64,000 nt of DNA from Guillardia theta CCMP2712 (taxonomy: Eukaryota; Cryptophyceae; Pyrenomonadales; Geminigeraceae). The notes under the pieces were generated by a model. It was not told the origin of the DNA. It saw only the letters and a program-made list of their open reading frames with translations, and did not search any database. Below are positions 58,601-64,000 of the stretch, in pieces. The position numbers and the translations under genes are program-made. The stretch is taken from the NCBI RefSeq assembly GCF_000315625.1, contig NW_005434628.1, positions 186,434 through 250,433 on the forward strand, given 5' to 3'. Every line of letters starts with the position of its first letter. Position 1 is the first letter of the stretch.

Positions 58601-61370
58601 ATCGCTCCGCTGGCTCCACGCTCTCCAGCAGCTGCTGGAGGACCTCCGTAGAGTCTCCTTCAGCTTCTGCTGCTGTCATCAAGCTTGTGTCCCCGTTCTG
58701 AAGCTCCCACGAGGCCTTGCAACCTAGTCGGAGCAAGGAGGCGACTTGACGGGCTTCCGAGCAGCTGCAGGCAAGATGGAGGGCAGCGCATATGAGCTTC
58801 GGGTGCAAGAGTTTTGCATCTTGGCCTTCATGCGGCTGGACGACGTCGACGATGAAGTCCAACAGCTGCCGCCCTGACTGCATGTCCAAGAGGTACTGGT
58901 TGTCACCTCCTCCGGCAAGCAGCATCACGATCGTCATCAGATGGACCTCCTGCACCTCGTAAAAGATGCGATATCGCTTTAACGCATTGGTGCAACAGCC
59001 AGCAAGAGAGAGCCCTCGAGACTTGAGCTCCTTCATCAAGCACGCCAGGCACCTGAGCCCGTCAAAGGAGAAGACTGACTCCTCGGCCATGAGCCTTCGG
59101 AGCGTCCCGTAGCTCTCCTCTTCTACCAGCCTCAGCAATCTCTTCACCAGCGGCACAGCCGCGTCATCGTACGCCTGGGTTAACACCTCGACGACGTGAG
59201 GACCCTTGCCTTCCCTGCTTCTGTCTGAGCTCAAGAGAACCTCAACCATGATGGACATGTCCGAGTCGTGCTGCTCAAGAGCGGGAGTTGAGAAGTCCGC
59301 CAGGTAATCTGCCATCTTCTGCTCGCCGTCTCTCATTATGGTCCTCTTCACTTCACGTAGTAGGTCAGCATCCGGCTCGAACGTTTTCCATTCCGTGGAC
59401 AAGACATGCAGGACAGTATTCCCTTGCAAGTCGGTGACGAAAGCGTCCGCCGAAGCCTTCGATAGGGCACAAACAGCAGAGACGTTTCCCTTGTCCGCTG
59501 CTAGGTGAAGGGCAGTGAAACCGTCGCGCGCCCTCGGTTGATCCACTTGGTCCTTAAAGCAGGACACCAACTCTGCAAACAACTCGGACGGGAATCCTTC
59601 CGTCTCAAGAGCTGCATGAAGTACAGTGAACGGCGCTGCCCTCGCCGGGGCTTCCGTCTCATTTCGCCTCATCAATCGCCTGAATGTGCCCAGGTTCGCA
59701 GCCTTTACCATGTGCTGCAGCGCAAAGTGGAGTGGTATCAGCCCTTCGGTCGTCTGGACGTCGGTGCAGGCCCCGTTGTCAAGCAGCAGGTCGATCGCTT
59801 CCGTCCTCCCCGCCTTGCAGGCCAGGTGCAAGGCAGTGAGACCGCCTGGCTGTGATGCGAGGTCAAGGAAGACGGGCAGGTCTCCCCCGTGCTCCCTCAC
59901 TCGCTGCAGGCAGAGCGCGAAGATCTTGTCGACCGTCTGGTCCCACGAAGATCGCAAGAGCAGCTGATGGATGACTGTACTCCCACACCCTCCCAGCGCT
60001 GAGACGTTTGCACCTCTCTCGACCACTTGCTCAAAAAGCGTTAAAGAGCCTTTCCTGGCGATGCGATGGAGGAGAGGCAGCTTGTTAGAACCGAAACCAA
60101 CGTCAAGGACTTGCTGGATGCTGGGACTCCGGAGAGCCAAGTCGATGATTCCATGCTTCCACAGGTCGGACAGGCAGGCAACCCGCAGCAGCAGCTGATT
60201 TTCGTCCCTGCTCAGATCCGCTCCCTTGCAAATGAGCAGATGAGAGGTTTGTACGTTGTTGCACATCAAGGCACAGAACAGTGGGCTCACTAATCTGCTT
60301 TGATTGTGATGTTCGACAATCTCAGGAGAATAGATCAAGAAGCTTGCGACCGAGCTCAGCGTCTGGCTACTCGTGCAGTGTTTGCAAAGAATGTTCATGA
60401 CTGCCAGCCCAAGTCTCGGATGCTGCGACATAGCGGCCAAGTGAAAGGCAGTTTCACCATTGTCGTTGCGGTGTTGCAAGTCCGTCTTGTCAGCAAGGAA
60501 ACCGACAGTTTCTAGTATGATTTCTGTTTGTTCGTGTGACTCGTTGACCTGGTTGCTGAGCAAGCCTGTAAGGTGAGAGACTGACAGGTCCAACTCGCCC
60601 TGTGACCATGTGTCTTCCTCCATGCAATGTCTGCATACCATCATCAGCAGGATGTTCCCCTTGTGATCAACCCAGGACGTGTCGAGGCATTGGAGCTCGT
60701 CAAAGAGTTTCAGGACCTCCAGCCAAAGATCTTCGCATGCGCACACAGCCAGGCACTCGAGACACGACTTTGCGAACTCCGGCAGGCCTATGAGCGCCTG
60801 GTCTCGACCCTCCACTACCTCCCTCGAGCTGCTCCTGGACTGCAGCAGCAGTCGGATCCCCCGGCCAAGTTTCACCAGCTCTTGGGTATCGTAGAGTTCT
60901 TCCAAGCTCAGTTTGATCGGCTCGACAAGATGCTGCCAGTGCGAGCAAGGGTCTTCGCTCAGAAAGTCGCTTCGGCCCAAGTCAGCCTCTAGCAGGATGG
61001 ACATCCTGGCGAAGGTAGTGATCCAATGTGCTCCAAGTACCATCCTGCTCAGACCGCTCAAGCTGTCTCTCAGTTTCTTGCTCCCCAATCGCTGCAAGTC
61101 CGAGGGGCTCGAGGCGATGCCCGCGTTTCGCAGCATGCAGATGACGAATCGAGCAATGAGAGGGAAGCAGCTCCTGTCGACGACTCTCTTCAGCTCCCTG
61201 CAGCAGCAGCGCAGCATCTGATAGTGGTGAAACTGCAGACCCTTCCCTTCCCCTCCTGCTCTTTGAAGCAGAGCCATCGACTTGGCATCCTCAAGCCGCC
61301 TCACGAGTGTTTCCTCCACCTCTCCTGACTGGCCGGTCGCAGGAGGCTGAGACGAGTCCTCCTCCTGCAT
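53157..61370 (-). CDS. Giant intronless ankyrin-repeat protein (about 2,737 residues)
   Basis: A single uninterrupted frame of 8.2 kb. Ankyrin repeats occupy roughly residues 280-1300 (for example NGETAFHLAAMSQHP, GLTALHLACKAGRTEAIDLL, GFTALHLAADKGNVSAVCAL, GLAPLHIACVDHEWDVVSQL) and again roughly 1950-2530 (GWTALFSATTACIDKKVQHR, GQTPLLMASKTGRRDIVTSL). Between them is a non-ankyrin region with WKLRLVGRFYDWIEGWFEME and long helices. Residues about 1870-1895 are an Asp/Glu run, and the C-terminal 120 residues are extremely acidic. Such proteins are scaffolds; the partner is unknown. A possible upstream exon begins at 61568 (MAHVVDSWEPALLGMLLWEE, F-box-like in feel), but the junction phase did not fit, so I start at 61370. 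A lack of introns is exceptional here, where neighbours carry an intron every 50-100 nt. Confidence 0.9.
55621..55697 (-). repeat. Trinucleotide tract encoding the acidic run
   Basis: CTC repeats followed by ATCGTC/ATC repeats on the plus strand, read on the minus strand as GAT/GAC then GAG codons. This is the Asp11-Ser-Glu9 stretch of the giant ankyrin protein. Confidence 0.9.
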
Positions 61371-62827
61371 GCCAACGTTTTTGTCAGCTTCGGACCTGAG
61401 AGCAAGTCAGTGAAGGCGTGCTTGCTCAATAGCCTCTGCTTCCACTCACTGCCCGTCTCCGCTTGTTGGACACGAAAGTCGATCCCTGAGCTCATGCAGC
61501 ACGTCAACTTCTTCCCACAGCAGCATCCCCAGTAGAGCTGGCTCCCAGCTATCGACGACATGCGCCATGGCTGCTGTGCCGCGCGTTGGGATGGCGTCAG
61601 GGAAGGACGGGTAGGTGTCTGGGTTAGTGTGCTGGGAACGCAAGGGAGCAGCAGGCAAGATGGGTGAGGCTTTACTCAGGCTAGTGGGGGTAGAAAATGA
61701 GCTGCCAAGTAAGTAGCTGCTGCCTCTCACATTTCTTAGTTGAGTTCCATGAGGCAGGCCCACGTAATGTTTTTTAGTATTATTGGTGACCGGGCCCTAA
61801 GTTAAGTTAAAAATCAGTACGAAGAGCACGGGCCCGGGCCCGGGCGGCTCGGAACTTTGGTACCCCTACCCCTATTTTCAGAGAGTCCCAGTGAGGTAGG
61901 TAGGGTATTTTACATACCCCACCCTTTCAAAGACTACCCTACCCCCTCAGTGATATGCACATTGCCGGTTGTGGACCTTCCCAAGCGCAAGTGACAACTA
62001 TGGGTGCTTGTGTTGTGAGGGACGGAGGGGGTAGGGTACTCGTAGACGGGGTAGGGTGACTTGTGAAGTACCCTCCTTCCCCTGCTGAACAGAAGTCGAA
62101 AAGGAGGTAGGGGTAATAAAGTATTGTACCCGGTATTGGTGGTGCAATGTGGTGGGTAGTTACCCCCACCCCTCAAGTACCACTCAATACCGTCTCCTCT
62201 GTTGCCTGCATGTTCTTGCTGGACTCGGCACACCGACAGGAAGACGAGGGGAAGGGAGGGGAGGGAGGGAGGCGAGAATGGAGAGAGAGGAGAAGTAGCA
62301 GGAGAAGTAGAGGAGGGAAGAGTTGACGTGAGAAGGGAGGAAGGGAGGAGAGGTGGGACAGGATCGAGGCGAGGATGGGAATGGAGAATACAGGTGGACA
62401 CCAGAATTAGGACAAGATGTCGTTGAACGGGGCAGGGCAGGGTCAGAGGTAGAGTGCAACAATGCATCGAGAAGATAAGATGAAGGATGACAAGAAAATT
62501 CCACATGACAAATCCTAAGTGCAGTTCAGAGAGGGAAGAAGGGATAGTTGGTAGGAAGTGATGGGTGGAGAGGAAAGGGCCATGTGGATTTTGCGTTTAT
62601 GTCAAACAGCTTCAAATATCCGATTAGAACAGATGAATCATTCCATTCAATGATTGTTGAGTCTCGATTCCAGATATGAGATAATCGACACCACTGGGAC
62701 TTCGAGCATTTCGAAAGGAAGATAGGGAGTCTAAGTCACAAGAAGGGCTTGAAAACCCGCGCCATTCTTCCACGAAACATGTGAGGATTCTTGTGATTTT
62801 CTCTCTTCTCTTGCCTGTGCCACATTC
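61371..62827. other. Divergent interval with TACCC/GC-rich element
   Basis: Upstream of the giant ankyrin gene and of the transporter. 61371-61570 may hold a first ankyrin-gene exon. At about 61790-61860 is a short GC-rich core (GGGCCCGGGCCCGGGCGGCT) next to TAAGTTAAGTTAAAAATCAG. A zone dense in TACCC/GGGTA words runs from 61860 to 62175, similar to 30.0-30.5 kb. 62225-62375 is polypurine. The last 250 nt before 62828 should be the transporter promoter. Confidence 0.6.
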
Positions 62828-64000
62828 ATGCGCACGAGGCCAGTTTATGAAATTGTTTCACTGCCAGCCATCACGACAGTAACGCCTGATCACGAGGAGT
62901 ATTTGACCATGTCAAAATACAGGGAATACAACCGAACGCTGAAAGGCGTTGGGCTAGCAATGGGGATCTTTGTGAGTCCTGACCGTGCGTTTGAGATGAA
63001 AGTGAATGGGTGGCAGGTGTGTCTGATATCATACGGATACTTCCAAGAGCTCATCATGACCGGGACGTGGGGCAACGACAAGATCGGCGGCACTCAGATC
63101 AGCTCTCTCTTCCTCGTCATGTGCAACCGCATCACGTCGATGGGCATCGCCGTGCTCGCCATCATGATCAAGAGGGACACGCTGATGCCCGCGGCGCCGC
63201 TTACGGCGTACTGCGCGATCGCTTTCTCGAACATGATGGTAGGAGGGCGAGGAAGGAACGAGGGGGAGGGGGATGGGGAGGGAGGGGAGGAAGGAGGAAT
63301 AGGGAAGAGGAGAAGGAAAGGGCCAAGAGGACTAAGAAGGGCTGCGCGTGCAGGCGACGACGTGCCAGTATGAGGCGCTACGGTACGTGAGTTTTCCGAC
63401 GCAGACGCTGGGAAAGACAGCGAAGATGATACCGGTGAGCGAGTGGAGGAGGGAGAGGGGGAGCGGGGAGACGAGGAGGAAGGAAGAGGAGAGAGGGAGG
63501 AGTGGGGAAGGAGGGAGGAGGGAGGGGAAGAGGAGGTGACGGGCGTCGTGCAGGTCATGATATGGGGAACCCTCCTCTCCACCCACAGATACAAGCTAAA
63601 GGACTACCTGGTGGCAGCGGGAGTGACGACGGGGACAACTTTATTCTTGCTGACGGGGCCTGTATCGGCGAAGTAAGCGATGAGAGGAGGGAGAGGAGGG
63701 GAGGGGAGGGGGAAGAGAGTAGAGGAAGAGGAAGGGGAGGGGGATTGAGAAGCTGGCAGGCACTCGAGAGACTCGAGGACGACGGCGATGGGAGCCGTGA
63801 TCATGGCGATGTATCTGTTCTTTGACGGCTTCACGTCGACGGTACAGGAGCGGCTGTTCAAGGACCGTAAGGTGAGAGAGGGGAGGAAGGGGAAGAAGAA
63901 GGGAGGCGGTGGGGGTCTGAGGAGAGGGAGCAGGTGTCGACCTGGAACCAGATGCTGTACGTTGGGCTGCTGTCGGCGTTGGTGACGGGGCTGGGGTCTC
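62828..64000 (+). CDS. SLC35B-type nucleotide-sugar/PAPS transporter, cut by the window edge
   Basis: Exons 62828-63238, 63354-63434, 63554-63672, 63778-63871 and 63934 to beyond 64000; phases agree. The sequence follows human SLC35B2/B3 (Golgi PAPS transporters): GYFQELIMTGTWGNDKIGGT, LFLVMCNRITSMGIAVLAIM, TCQYEALRYVSFPTQTLGKT then AKMIPVMIWG, YKLKDYLVAAGVTTGTTLFL and LFFDGFTSTVQERLFKDRK. These are multipass membrane proteins of the drug/metabolite transporter superfamily that import 3'-phosphoadenosine 5'-phosphosulfate into the Golgi for sulfation. The FPTQ...K...PVM segment is the family signature. The N-terminus (about 40 residues before the first membrane segment) is short and an upstream exon is possible. 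The frame is still open at 64000. Confidence 0.93.

Noticed and set aside
60627-60992. Plus-strand frame of about 121 codons
   Set aside because: Shadow of the minus-strand giant ankyrin gene; no codon or motif support.
61452-61568. First exon of the giant ankyrin gene
   Set aside because: Good coding sequence starting at ATG 61568, but its GTGAGT donor is in phase 2 and does not fit the acceptor before 61370; left as a possibility.

Overview
The window is nuclear DNA from a photosynthetic protist. It is gene-dense, and most genes carry many tiny GT-AG introns (commonly 41-57 nt). One gene has a signal peptide, an AGF cleavage context and then a twin-arginine thylakoid signal, which fits a complex red-lineage plastid. 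EsV-1-7 zinc motifs, a MutS2 with an N-terminal presequence, and mature regions starting near RLRGG/GLRGG fit the same picture. A cryptophyte such as Guillardia theta is my best guess; this is inference, not an identification. I saw no rRNA, tRNA, CRISPR array or insertion sequence.

Most gene models below were built by hand from conserved protein motifs, splice sites and codon phase. When every phase agrees and the total exon length is a multiple of three, I treat the model as strong. Layout: 1-2.7 kb, a 30-bp minisatellite and an EsV-1-7 repeat gene; 2.8-4.1 kb, malate dehydrogenase (-); 5.3-7.8 kb, an exostosin-like glycosyltransferase; 8.3-9.3 kb, a DUF2358-like thylakoid-lumen protein, overlapping tail-to-tail a PH-domain gene (9.3-11.1 kb, -); 11.8-14.1 kb, an F-box/WD40 protein; 14.6-18.3 kb, a dsRNA-binding protein with a PIN/NYN-like C-terminus (-); 18.9-20.5 kb, an SR protein; 20.9-22.3 kb, a small paralogous pair; 24-28.4 kb, a ubiquitin ligase joining RING/IBR modules to a MYCBP2-type RING-Cys-relay.

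The right half holds a hypothetical gene (28.6-29.5 kb, -); RhoGDI (31.5-32.6 kb); a 73-residue protein (32.9-33.3 kb, -); a WW/TM/Sel1 fusion (33.9-36.1 kb) ending 3 nt from an FKBP gene (36.1-36.8 kb, -); a secreted ankyrin protein (37.2-39.0 kb); a coiled-coil gene (39.9-43.0 kb, -); a gap of 100 N; a SPRY protein (-, running into the gap); an ankyrin protein (46.9-48.2 kb); MutS2 (48.4-52.1 kb, -); a huge intronless ankyrin gene (53.2-61.4 kb, -); and a SLC35B-type PAPS/nucleotide-sugar transporter that runs off the right edge.

The genes look like ordinary unlinked eukaryotic neighbours; I see no operon logic. The strongest candidates for something new are the RING/IBR + RING-Cys-relay ligase, the dsRBD + PIN/NYN-like protein with a signal peptide, and the EsV-1-7 gene with twelve exons. 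Non-coding features include GC-rich and TACCC-rich dispersed elements, an inverted partial copy of the giant ankyrin gene, and many simple repeats, several inside introns that are otherwise unusually long.
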